Position numbers and translations under genes: made by a program
Source of the DNA: Dyella_A sp049445995
GTDB lineage: Bacteria > Pseudomonadota > Gammaproteobacteria > Xanthomonadales > Rhodanobacteraceae
Direction of reading: 5' to 3'
Assembly (NCBI RefSeq): GCF_049445995.1
Contig: NZ_JBMSDZ010000001.1
Coordinates: 62,001-126,000, forward strand
DNA: 64,000 nucleotides
Shown: positions 51,233 to 59,200 of the stretch, piece after piece
How positions within the stretch are numbered: the first letter of the stretch is position 1
How the letters are laid out: every line of letters begins with the position of its first letter
The notes under the pieces: generated by a model
The model's database searches: none
What the model saw: only the letters and a program-made list of their open reading frames with translations
What the model was told of the DNA's origin: nothing

Positions 51233-52417
51233 ATGCACCACGCCGCTGACATCCTGCTCACGCTGTTCGTGATCTACATCGCCGCGCAGATCGGCGCGGA
51301 GATCGCCCAGCGGCTGAAGCTGCCTGGCGTGGTCGGCGAGATCGCCGCCGGCTGCGTGGTCGGCCCCTCCGCGCTTGGCTGGCTCACTTCCGAGCAGATC
51401 CTGCCCGGCACGCCGCTGGACGTGATGGCCGAGATCGGTGTGGTGCTGCTGCTGTTCTCGGTAGGCCTGGAGACCCGCCTCGACGACCTGAAGAAAGTCG
51501 GCAGGAGCGCCTTCCTGGTCGGCGTGCTCGGCGTGATCCTGCCGTTCGGGCTGGGGGCGCTGTGGGCACATGGCGAGGGCTTCGACTGGATCAAGTCGCT
51601 GTTCGTGGCCGCCGCGTTCGTCGCCACCTCGGCCGGCATCACCGCACGCGTGCTGCAGGAGCTGGGCGTGCTGTCGCGGATGGAGAGCCGGGTGATCCTC
51701 GGTGCCGCGGTGATCGACGACATCCTCGCCATGCTGCTGCTCGGCGTGGTGTCCTCGCTGCAGGGCGGCGGCGAGCTCGACCTGCAGTCGCTGCTGCTCA
51801 CCCTGGCCGGTGCGGTCGGCTTCGTGGCAATCATCGGCTGGGGCGGCTCCAAGGTGATGCGCCGCGGCTCCGGCTGGCTGGAAAAACCGATCAGCCCGCA
51901 CTCGCCGCTGACCCTGGTGCTGGCGATCTGCCTTGGCCTGGCGTGGCTGTCCACGCGCTTCGGCCTGGCCGCGATCATCGGTGCTTTCCTCGCCGGCATG
52001 ATCGCCTCGGAAACCCGCCAGCGCGACGATCTGGAACACCAGACGATGCCGCTGCTGTCCTTCCTCACGCCATTCTTCTTCGTGGTGACCGGGGCCAAGG
52101 TGAACCTGTCCGAGCTGGCCGGCGTGGACGCGCTGGTGATGCTCGCCGTGGTTACCGTGATCGCCATCGTCTCCAAGCTCGCCGGCGGCTTTCTCGGCGC
52201 GCTGTCGCTGGGCAAGCGCAGCGCCACCATCGTCGGCTTCGGCATGGTGCCGCGCGGCGAGGTCGGCGTGGTGATCGCCAGCCTTGGGCTGGCAGCGGGC
52301 GTGTTCAACGAGCGCGTCTACGCGATCATCGTGGCGATGTCGCTGCTCACCGCGATGGTGACGCCGCCGGTGCTGGCGATGCTGCTCAAACGCGCGCCGA
52401 CAGCCCCCAGCGCCTAG
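51233..52417 (+). CDS. CPA2 cation:proton antiporter (KefB/NapA-like membrane domain)
   Basis: The 394-aa product has about twelve membrane helices and no C-terminal RCK/TrkA-N domain. Typical features: LPGVVGEIAAGCVVGPSALGWL, EIGVVLLLFSVGLETRLDDLKKVG, FVATSAGITARVLQELGVL, and the ion-binding VIDDILAMLLLGVV, the Asp-Asp pair of electrogenic antiporters. GAGGGAG precedes the start. It follows nhaD by 56 bp on the same strand; the two may form an ion-homeostasis operon. Confidence 0.9.
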   Translation: MHHAADILLTLFVIYIAAQIGAEIAQRLKLPGVVGEIAAGCVVGPSALGWLTSEQILPGTPLDVMAEIGVVLLLFSVGLETRLDDLKKVGRSAFLVGVLGVILPFGLGALWAHGEGFDWIKSLFVAAAFVATSAGITARVLQELGVLSRMESRVILGAAVIDDILAMLLLGVVSSLQGGGELDLQSLLLTLAGAVGFVAIIGWGGSKVMRRGSGWLEKPISPHSPLTLVLAICLGLAWLSTRFGLAAIIGAFLAGMIASETRQRDDLEHQTMPLLSFLTPFFFVVTGAKVNLSELAGVDALVMLAVVTVIAIVSKLAGGFLGALSLGKRSATIVGFGMVPRGEVGVVIASLGLAAGVFNERVYAIIVAMSLLTAMVTPPVLAMLLKRAPTAPSA

Positions 52418-52429
52418 GAGCGTGGCGTG

Positions 52430-52640
52430 ATGGCTGTGCGGCGAGGCGTCCAGCGCCGCCAGCGAGTGGCGAGTGATGCAGCCATCAGCGGCTGGCAGCA
52501 CCCCGGGGCCACTCGCCCTCTTCCTGCGGCGCATGGATGTAGACCGGCAGCACGCGCTCGTGCGCGGCGCAGGCGGCGTGCAGGGCGGGGTTGTTGGCCA
52601 GGCGCAGGTGGCGGCGCAGCCAGACGATGGCAAGGGACAT
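52430..52640 (-). pseudogene. deoxyribodipyrimidine photolyase, N-terminal fragment, broken
   Basis: From ATG 52640 the frame reads MSLAIVWLRRHLRLANNPAL and then HERVLPVYIHAPQEEGEWP, the start of a photolyase/cryptochrome (usually VWFRRDLRLADNPAL). It stops at a TGA where intact genes have the second W-coding TGG after GAASR. Beyond the stop, WLHHS and, after a 7-bp CACTCGC duplication that shifts the frame, LAALDAS are still legible. The rest of the gene (over 1 kb) is gone, so it is a short relic beside the antiporter gene. Confidence 0.85.
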
Positions 52641-52727
52641 GGGCGAAGCAGATCCTGTGCGGTCGGGAACCACAGGGTACGTTGAGAGGCGGAGTGGGCA
52701 GATGCGCAGCGAACGCCTCGGGGAACC

Positions 52728-53129
52728 TCAGCGCGCCGTCGCGTTCGCCCGGTGTGTCCGTGCCAGATGCCCGGCTTCGTCGATCGCCGTCATCAATTCG
52801 CAGCCGCCAAACGGCTTGCGCAGGTAGACCACGTCGTGGGGCATCCTCGCCGCATCGGTGCTTGGATCGGCCGAGATCACCACCAGCGCCACCTGCGGAT
52901 GCCGCGACACCGCCTCGTGACAGATGTCGATACCGGTCGCCTCGCCGGCCAGGACCACGTCGGCGATCAGCACGTCCAGCCGCTCGATGCGGTCCATCAG
53001 ATGCCGCGCACCGTGCGAGCCGAGCGCACAGAACACCTCAAAGCCATCCTTGCCTTCCAGCAGGATGCGCATGGTCTCAAGCACGGCAGGATCGTCGTCG
53101 ACGATCAGGACCATCCGGGTGGCGCTCAT
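52728..53129 (-). CDS. receiver-only response regulator (133 aa)
   Basis: GGGAGAAAAG precedes the ATG at 53129. The product is a lone receiver domain: VLIVDDDPAVLETMRILLEG, VLIADVVLAGEATG with the phospho-acceptor Asp, LVVISADPSTD and the conserved Lys in VYLRKPFGGCEL. There is no output domain. Single-domain regulators of this type act in phosphorelays or on partner proteins. No kinase is nearby. The end NATAR is basic. Confidence 0.85.
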   Translation of the reverse strand: MSATRMVLIVDDDPAVLETMRILLEGKDGFEVFCALGSHGARHLMDRIERLDVLIADVVLAGEATGIDICHEAVSRHPQVALVVISADPSTDAARMPHDVVYLRKPFGGCELMTAIDEAGHLARTHRANATAR

Positions 53130-53297
53130 CTTTTCTCCCAGCCCGCACCCACGGCAGGTGCGACGTGCCGCCACAGTCTACCGGTGCGTGATGGAATGGG
53201 AAGATGTCCACCTCAGCTACAATCCGGCGTGCTGAGGCTGTTGAGAGCATTGGGTCATGCGCTGCGACGCCAGGGTCAACAACGACGGGGCAAGGGG

Positions 53298-54371
53298 ATG
53301 CGCAAACCGATTAGAACCTGGCTGTGGCAAATCGCCCTTATCGCACTTGCCAGTGGCGCTGCCGCTGCTGTTTGGTGGTTTCTTCAACCCAGGGGGCTGC
53401 CCGACGGATTCGCCGCCGGCAACGGCCGGATCGAGGCGGTCGAGATCGATATCGCGGCCAAGACCGCGGGCCGGGTCCGGGAGATCCTGGTCAACGAGGG
53501 CGACTTCGTCCGCGCCGGCCAGGTCTTGGCGAAAATGGACACGGCCGTCCTGGAGGCGCAGCTCCGGGAGGCCGAGGCGCAGCTGCGACGGGCGCTCATC
53601 GGCATCGAGACCGCGCAAAGCCAGGTAACCCAGCGCGAAGCCGAGAAGCAGGCCGCCGAGGCGCTCATAACCCAGAGGAAGGCCGAACTCGACGCCACCC
53701 AACGACGGGTCGCGCGCTCGGAGGAGCTCGCCCCGAAAGGCGCCGTCCCCGTCTCGATGCTGGACGACGACCGCGCCACCTTTCAGGCGGCGAAGGCTGC
53801 GGTCGGCGCCGCGGAGGCGCAGGCGGCAGCCGCGCAAGCCGCCATAGGGCGGGCCAAGTCGGATGTCATTGCCGCGGAGGCCTCGGTGGAAGCGGCGCGG
53901 GCCACCATCCAGCGCATCCAGGCCGATATCGACGACAGCGTGCTGAAATCGCCGCGTGACGGACGTGTCCAGTACCGCGTCGCCCAGCCCGGCGAGGTCC
54001 TCTCCCCGGGCGGTGTGGTGCTGAACATGGTCGATCTCACCGATGTGTACATGACCTTCTTCCTGCCGACGGAACAGGCCGGGCGGGTCGCGCTCGGGGC
54101 CGAGGCACGGCTCGTGCTCGACGCCGCTCCACAGTACGTAGTCCCAGCCGATGTCTCCTTCGTTGCTGACGTCGCCCAGTTCACGCCGAAGACGGTGGAG
54201 ACGGAAGATGAGCGGCAGAAGCTGATGTTCCGCATCAAGGCGCGGATCGCCCCGGACCTGCTCAGAGAGCACCTCCTCCAGGTCAAGACCGGCCTGCCGG
54301 GCATGGCCTATGTGCGGCTCGACCCGCGGGTGGATTGGCCGCCTGAACTGCAGACGAGACTGCCGCAATGA
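53298..54371 (+). CDS. HlyD-family periplasmic adaptor
   Basis: The 357-aa membrane-fusion protein has an N-terminal anchor (WLWQIALIALASGAAAAVWWF), a biotinyl-lipoyl half (AGNGRIEAVEIDIAAKTAGRVREILVNEGDFVRAGQVLAKMD), a long Ala/Gln/Glu-rich coiled coil from about residue 90 to 215, the second lipoyl half (LKSPRDGRVQYRVAQPGEVLSPGG) and a beta-barrel. It resembles E. coli YhiI. Its TGA overlaps the next start by ATGA. It is the first gene of a three-gene export cassette. Confidence 0.9.
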   Translation: MRKPIRTWLWQIALIALASGAAAAVWWFLQPRGLPDGFAAGNGRIEAVEIDIAAKTAGRVREILVNEGDFVRAGQVLAKMDTAVLEAQLREAEAQLRRALIGIETAQSQVTQREAEKQAAEALITQRKAELDATQRRVARSEELAPKGAVPVSMLDDDRATFQAAKAAVGAAEAQAAAAQAAIGRAKSDVIAAEASVEAARATIQRIQADIDDSVLKSPRDGRVQYRVAQPGEVLSPGGVVLNMVDLTDVYMTFFLPTEQAGRVALGAEARLVLDAAPQYVVPADVSFVADVAQFTPKTVETEDERQKLMFRIKARIAPDLLREHLLQVKTGLPGMAYVRLDPRVDWPPELQTRLPQ

Positions 54372-57160
54372 GCCGGGATGTACATGCACAGATCGAGGAT
54401 GGCGGGGGCGGCACCCCGCCGGTTGCCCGCCTGCGGGATGTGTCCCTGCGCTACGGCAAGGTGCGCGCGCTCGACGAGGTCAGCCTCGATCTCCCGGCGG
54501 GCTGCATGGCCGGGCTGATCGGTCCGGACGGGGTCGGCAAGTCGAGCCTGCTGGCGCTGATCGCGGGCGCCCGCGCGCTCCAGATGGGACAGGTCGAGGT
54601 GCTCGGTGGCGATATGGCTGATGCACGCCATCGCCGCGAAGTCGGCCCGCGTATCGCCTACATGCCGCAGGGCCTGGGGCGGAACCTCTATCCGATGCTC
54701 TCAGTGTTCGAGAACCTCGACTTCTTCGGGCGCCTGTTCGGGCATGACGGCGGCGAACGGGCGCGCCGCATCGAGGCGCTGACCCAGGCCACCGGGCTCA
54801 AGCCGTTTCTCGATCGGGCGGCGGGCAAGCTATCCGGCGGCATGAAGCAGAAGCTCGGCCTTTGCTGCGCGCTATTCCACGATCCGAACCTGCTCATCCT
54901 CGACGAGCCGACCACCGGCGTCGACCCCCTCTCACGACGCCAGTTCTGGGAGTTGATCGCCGGCATCCGTCGTTCCCGGCCCGGCATGAGCGTGCTGGTG
55001 GCCACGGCCTATATGGAGGAGGCGGCACGCTTTGACTGGCTGGCGGCGATGGACGGCGGGCGGGTGCTGGCCAGCGACACGCCCCAAGGCCTGCTGCGGA
55101 GCACGGGAGCGGATTCTCTGGAGGCGGCCTTCATCCAGCTGCTGCCGGAAGACAAGCGCCGGGATTATCGGGCGGTCGAGATTCCGCCGCGGCCGGAAGA
55201 CGATGGCGATACCGCGATCGAAGCCCGGGATCTGACCATGCGGTTCGGCGACTTCACCGCGGTCGATCATGTCAACCTGCGCATCCAACGGGGCGAGATC
55301 TTCGGTTTTCTCGGCTCCAACGGCTGCGGCAAGACCACGACGATGAAGATGCTGACCGGCCTCCTGCCGCCGAGCGAAGGCCGGGCCTGGCTGTTCGGAC
55401 ACGAGGTGGACCCGCACGACCTCGCGACCCGCCGCCGCGTCGGCTACATGTCGCAGTTCTTCTCGCTCTACACCGAACTGACGGTGCGGCAGAACCTGGA
55501 GCTGCATGCCCGGCTGTTCCACGTGCCCGCTGCCGAGATTTCAGGGCGGGTGGACGAAATGGTGGAGCGATTCGATCTGGCCGCGGTGATTGACAGCTTG
55601 CCGGGACGGCTGCCCCTCGGCCATCGGCAACGCCTATCGCTGGCGGTCGCCATGATCCACAAGCCCGAGATGCTGATTCTCGACGAGCCCACCTCGGGTG
55701 TCGACCCGGTGGCGCGCGACGCCTTCTGGCGCATGCTGGTCGAGCTGTCGCGTCGCGACGGGGTGACCATCTTCATCTCCACCCACTTCATGAACGAGGC
55801 CGAGCGCTGCGACCGCATCTCGCTGATGCATGCGGGCCGGGTGCTGGTCACCGACACGCCCCCCGCTCTGATCAGGCAGCGGGGCGTGGAGACCCTGGAA
55901 GAGGCGTTTGTGGCGCATCTGGAGGAGGCGTCGAAGGAGGGCGAAGCCGCCGAAAGGCAACCAGATGGGACAGCTTCGCTCGATTCGGTTGACGCGTCGG
56001 CAGGCCATGTCGAACCACAAGGCTGGCGGCGCCAGTTCGACCCCCGACGCATGATCAGCTATGCCCGGCGCGAAGGGTTGGAACTGCGTCGCGATCCCAT
56101 CCGGCTGACACTGGCGCTGCTCGGCAGCGTCATCCTGATGTTCGTGATGGGCTATGGGATCAGCCTCGATGTCGAGGATCTCAGCTTCGCGGTGCTGGAT
56201 CGCGACCAGACCACTGTCAGCCGCGACTATACGCTCAACCTCGCCGGCTCCCGCTACTTCGTCGAGCGGGCACCGATTACCGGTTATGCCGATCTCGACC
56301 GGCGCATGCGCGAAGGCGACATCAGTCTGGCGATCGAGATCCCGCCGGGCTTCGCGCGCGACATCGCACGGGGCCGGCGGGTCGAGATCGGTGCCTGGAT
56401 CGACGGCGCCATGCCGACACGGGGGGAGACCGTCCGCGGCTATGTGCAGGGGATTCATGCCCACTGGCTGGCAACCAAGGCGCGCGAGGCCGGCTACGGC
56501 GAGGCTTTGGCGGGGCTCGTCAATATCGAGACCCGGTTTCGCTATAACCCGGACGTCAAGAGTCTGGTCGCGATGGTGCCGGCAGTGATCCCGCTTCTGC
56601 TCATGCTGATCCCGGCCATGCTCGCGGCGCTCAGCGTGGTGCGCGAGAAGGAGCTCGGCTCGATCACCAACTTCTACGTTACGCCGACCACGCGGCTCGA
56701 ATTCCTGCTCGGTAAGCAGTTGCCATATGTAGTGCTGTCCTTCCTGAGCTTCCTGCTGCTCACGTTGCTCGCGGTGACCGTCTTCGGCGTGCCGCTGAAA
56801 GGCAGTTTCCTGACGTTGGCGATGGGTGCGCTGCTCTATGTCGGCGCCGCGACGGCCGTGGGGCTGCTCATCTCAACCTTCATGCGCAGCCAGATCGCGG
56901 CGATCTTCGGCACAGCGGTACTCACCATCCTGCCAGCGGCGAACTTCTCCGGCATGATCGACCCGGTCTCGTCCCTCGAAGGGATGGGCCGACTGATCGG
57001 CGAGATCTACCCGACGACGCATTTCCTGACGATCGCGCGCGGCACCTTCTCGAAGGCCCTCAACTTCTCCGACCTGCATGCCGCCTTTCTCCCGCTGGCG
57101 CTGGCCGTGCCGGTCCTGATCGGGCTGTCCGCCGCACTGCTCAAGAAGCAGGAGCGGTAG
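54368..57160 (+). CDS. RbbA-like ABC transporter: two ATPase domains fused to an ABC-2 permease
   Basis: The 930-aa protein matches the layout of E. coli RbbA/YhiH. NBD1: Walker A GPDGVGKSS at residues 52-60, signature LSGGMKQKLG, Walker B LLILDEPTTGVD. NBD2: Walker A GSNGCGKTT near 315-323, a degenerate signature LPLGHRQRLSLA, Walker B MLILDEPTSGVD. From about 570 the ABC-2 permease has one helix, a large periplasmic domain (DLSFAVLDRDQTTVSRDYTL), then five more helices. RbbA was described as ribosome-associated; the adaptor and permease neighbours favour export. Confidence 0.92.
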   Translation: MSRDVHAQIEDGGGGTPPVARLRDVSLRYGKVRALDEVSLDLPAGCMAGLIGPDGVGKSSLLALIAGARALQMGQVEVLGGDMADARHRREVGPRIAYMPQGLGRNLYPMLSVFENLDFFGRLFGHDGGERARRIEALTQATGLKPFLDRAAGKLSGGMKQKLGLCCALFHDPNLLILDEPTTGVDPLSRRQFWELIAGIRRSRPGMSVLVATAYMEEAARFDWLAAMDGGRVLASDTPQGLLRSTGADSLEAAFIQLLPEDKRRDYRAVEIPPRPEDDGDTAIEARDLTMRFGDFTAVDHVNLRIQRGEIFGFLGSNGCGKTTTMKMLTGLLPPSEGRAWLFGHEVDPHDLATRRRVGYMSQFFSLYTELTVRQNLELHARLFHVPAAEISGRVDEMVERFDLAAVIDSLPGRLPLGHRQRLSLAVAMIHKPEMLILDEPTSGVDPVARDAFWRMLVELSRRDGVTIFISTHFMNEAERCDRISLMHAGRVLVTDTPPALIRQRGVETLEEAFVAHLEEASKEGEAAERQPDGTASLDSVDASAGHVEPQGWRRQFDPRRMISYARREGLELRRDPIRLTLALLGSVILMFVMGYGISLDVEDLSFAVLDRDQTTVSRDYTLNLAGSRYFVERAPITGYADLDRRMREGDISLAIEIPPGFARDIARGRRVEIGAWIDGAMPTRGETVRGYVQGIHAHWLATKAREAGYGEALAGLVNIETRFRYNPDVKSLVAMVPAVIPLLLMLIPAMLAALSVVREKELGSITNFYVTPTTRLEFLLGKQLPYVVLSFLSFLLLTLLAVTVFGVPLKGSFLTLAMGALLYVGAATAVGLLISTFMRSQIAAIFGTAVLTILPAANFSGMIDPVSSLEGMGRLIGEIYPTTHFLTIARGTFSKALNFSDLHAAFLPLALAVPVLIGLSAALLKKQER

Positions 57161-57163
57161 TCC

Positions 57164-58285
57164 ATGCGCGCGGCCAACATCCTTCACCTCGGCGTCAAGG
57201 AACTGCGCAGCCTCGTCCGCGATCCGATCATGCTCGTGCTGATCGCCTACGCCTTTACCGTTTCGGTCTACACGGCGGCCACGGCCATGCCGGAGACCCT
57301 CAACAAAGCGCCGATCGCGGTTGTGAACGAGGACCGCTCGCCGCTGTCATGGCGCATCGTCAGCGCCTTTTACCCGCCGTACTTTGCTCTCCCCGACGTG
57401 ATCGATCAGGCCGAGATGGATGCCCGCATGGATGCCGGGATCGACACCTTCGCCCTCGACATCCCGCCCAACTTTCAGCGCGACCTTCTGGCGGGGCGGC
57501 GGCCAACGGTCCAGCTCAACGTCGATGCCACGCGCATGGGCCAAGCCTTCACCGGCAGCGGCTATATCCAGACCATCGTCACCGATGAGGTGCGCGCCTT
57601 CGCGCAGCGCTACCGCGAGGTTCCGGAGTTGCCGGTCGATCTGGCGCTCAGGGCGCGCTTCAATCCTCAGCTCAACAAATCGTGGTTCGGTGCGATCATG
57701 CAGGTCATCAACAACGTGACCATGCTCTCCATCGTCCTCACCGGCGCGGCGCTGATCCGCGAGCGCGAGCACGGCACCGTCGAGCATCTGCTGGTCATGC
57801 CGATCACGCCCTTCGAGATCATGACGAGCAAGGTGTGGTCGATGGGGCTGGTCGTCCTTGCCGCCACCGCCTTCGCGCTCACCGCCGTCGTGCAGGGCTG
57901 GCTGTCGGTGCCGATCGAAGGCTCGCTCGCGCTGTTCCTGGCCGGGGCGGCGCTGCATCTGTTCGCGACCACCTCGATGGGCATCTTCCTCGGCACCGTC
58001 GCCCGCTCCATGCCGCAGTTCGCCCTGCTGCTTATGCTGGTGCTGCTGCCGCTGCAGATGCTCTCCGGCGGCTCGACGCCGCGCGAGAGCATGCCGGAGG
58101 CCGTGCAGTACGTCATGCTCGCCGCTCCCAACACCCACTTCGTCATGCTCGCCCAGGCGATTCTCTATCGCGGCGCGGGCTTCGCCGCCGTCTGGCCGCA
58201 GTTCCTCGCCATCGCAGCGATCGGAGCCGCCCTGTTCGGCCTCGCGCTTGCGCGGTTCCGCAAGACGATCGCCACGATGACATGA
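57164..58285 (+). CDS. ABC-2 type permease, YhhJ-like
   Basis: The 373-aa product starts 3 bp after the RbbA-like stop. It has an N-terminal helix after LGVKELRSLVRDPIMLVLIAYAF, a large periplasmic domain (NKAPIAVVNEDRSPLSWRIVSAF; ALDIPPNFQRDLLAGRRPTVQLNVDAT) and five C-terminal helices including LLPLQMLSGGSTPRESMP. It should pair with the permease half of the upstream protein. No outer-membrane TolC-type gene is present; a shared TolC elsewhere would complete the pathway. Confidence 0.92.
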   Translation: MRAANILHLGVKELRSLVRDPIMLVLIAYAFTVSVYTAATAMPETLNKAPIAVVNEDRSPLSWRIVSAFYPPYFALPDVIDQAEMDARMDAGIDTFALDIPPNFQRDLLAGRRPTVQLNVDATRMGQAFTGSGYIQTIVTDEVRAFAQRYREVPELPVDLALRARFNPQLNKSWFGAIMQVINNVTMLSIVLTGAALIREREHGTVEHLLVMPITPFEIMTSKVWSMGLVVLAATAFALTAVVQGWLSVPIEGSLALFLAGAALHLFATTSMGIFLGTVARSMPQFALLLMLVLLPLQMLSGGSTPRESMPEAVQYVMLAAPNTHFVMLAQAILYRGAGFAAVWPQFLAIAAIGAALFGLALARFRKTIATMT

Positions 58286-58291
58286 ACCACC

Positions 58292-58480
58292 CGTCAGCGC
58301 ATCCGCCTTGAAGGCGTCGGCTATCGCCACGGCCGCCTGCGCGCGCTCGCCCAGTACGTCGAGGTCGCGGACGGCGAGGTACGGATCATGGGATCGAAGA
58401 CCGGCTGCTACGGGCGCTCACCGGAAAAAGCAGCGCAAACCCGGTGCCCACTCAGGGACTGAAGTGGCGGAGAGAGTGGG
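58292..58480 (+). pseudogene. C-terminal remnant of a site-specific recombinase abutting tRNA-Ser
   Basis: The frame from 58292 reads RIRLEGVGYRHGRLRALAQ then VEVADGEVRIMGSK, a pattern recalled from the last part of recombinase-family integrases. A frameshift follows; the other frame continues RLLRALTGKSSANPVPTQG and LKWRRE and runs into the 3' end of tRNA-Ser. Such extension of an integrase gene into its target tRNA is seen in tRNA-specific elements. No start codon or catalytic domain is left. The family assignment is from memory of the motif and is unchecked. Confidence 0.6.
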
Positions 58481-58554
58481 ATTCGAACCCACGGAAGGTT
58501 TGACCCTTCGCCGGTTTTCAAGACCGGTGCCTTAAACCGCTCGGCCATCTCTCC
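58465..58554 (-). tRNA. tRNA-Ser(UGA)
   Basis: The 90-nt class II tRNA has acceptor GGAGAGA/TCTCTCC, D-arm GGCCGAGCGGTTTAAGGC, anticodon loop CTTGAAA (anticodon TGA), a long variable arm, T-loop GGTTCGAATCC and encoded CCA. It reads UCA/UCG-type serine codons. Its first 36 bases are duplicated upstream at 58674-58711. Confidence 0.97.
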
Positions 58555-58673
58555 GTATTCAGTTGTCGCAGGCGCGTTGCGCGCCCTTCGCCGGTTTGAC
58601 TCGGGGCTCCTGCCCCTCGCCCTCCGGGCCATCGGCTTCGCCGATGTTCGCTCCGGCGTCCTGCCTCCGCGAG

Positions 58674-58711
58674 CAAGACCGGTGCCTTAAACCGCTCGGC
58701 CATCTCTCCGT
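58674..58711 (-). repeat. truncated duplicate of the tRNA-Ser(UGA) 5' half
   Basis: Bases 58674-58711 are identical over 38 bp to 58519-58556: two upstream bases and the first 36 bases of tRNA-Ser(UGA), breaking off inside the anticodon. The 117 bp between the copies resemble no gene. It looks like a relic of insertion or duplication at the tRNA. Confidence 0.9.
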
Positions 58712-58822
58712 TTGGATTGTCCGGGTGGCGTTGCGCTCCCCGCTTGAAGCTTGTGCCGGGACCGGCGTTGAGGGCCGGCTCCCGTGTCGCGGCCGCGCGT
58801 GCTGCGGCCGCTGCGCATGGTA

Positions 58823-59200
58823 TCAGGATCGCGGCGCCGGTCGGGTCTCGGGGCGCTTGCGCGAGAGCAGGGCGAGCGAGACGGCCAGGATGATCACCGG
58901 GATGATGGCGCCGAGCAGCGGGAAGATCAGCACGGGCTGGCGCACCACCATCGGCACCAGTTGGGTGGCGCCGCCGAACACCACGGCGCCGATGCGCAGC
59001 CAGCGGCGGCGACGGCCCAGCCACAGCGCCAGCGCGGTGAACGCCAGCGCCATCCAGGTGAGCACCAGATCCACGGTCGGCAGCTTCCACACCTCGGCGA
59101 AGCTGAGCCGGGTGATCAGCACGGTGGCGAGCACCACCAGCAGGCTGAAGGTGGCGAACAGTTCCACCTTGTCCCAGGAACGGCGGGTGGACGTGCTCAC
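58823..59200 (-). CDS. small membrane protein coupled to serS (125 aa)
   Basis: It starts with GTG at 59200, whose last two bases belong to the serS stop codon (GTGA overlap). After a polar start (STSTRRSWDKVE) there are four hydrophobic segments: LFATFSLLVVLATVLIT, VDLVLTWMALAFTALALWL, WLRIGAVVFGGATQLVPMVV and PVLIFPLLGAIIPVIILAVSLALL, then a basic tail. No family is recognised. The overlap with serS supports it being translated. Confidence 0.7.
   Translation of the reverse strand: MSTSTRRSWDKVELFATFSLLVVLATVLITRLSFAEVWKLPTVDLVLTWMALAFTALALWLGRRRRWLRIGAVVFGGATQLVPMVVRQPVLIFPLLGAIIPVIILAVSLALLSRKRPETRPAPRS

Noticed and set aside
52752..54371. 539-codon frame with HlyD as its end
   Set aside because: The first 180 codons are antisense to the receiver gene; HlyD begins at the ATG at 53298, where its membrane anchor starts.
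58308..58535. 75-codon frame ending in AERVGFEPTEGLTLRRFSRPVP-type sequence
   Set aside because: This peptide is the translation of the tRNA-Ser gene and recurs wherever that tRNA is read as protein. The upstream part is an out-of-frame reading of the recombinase relic.
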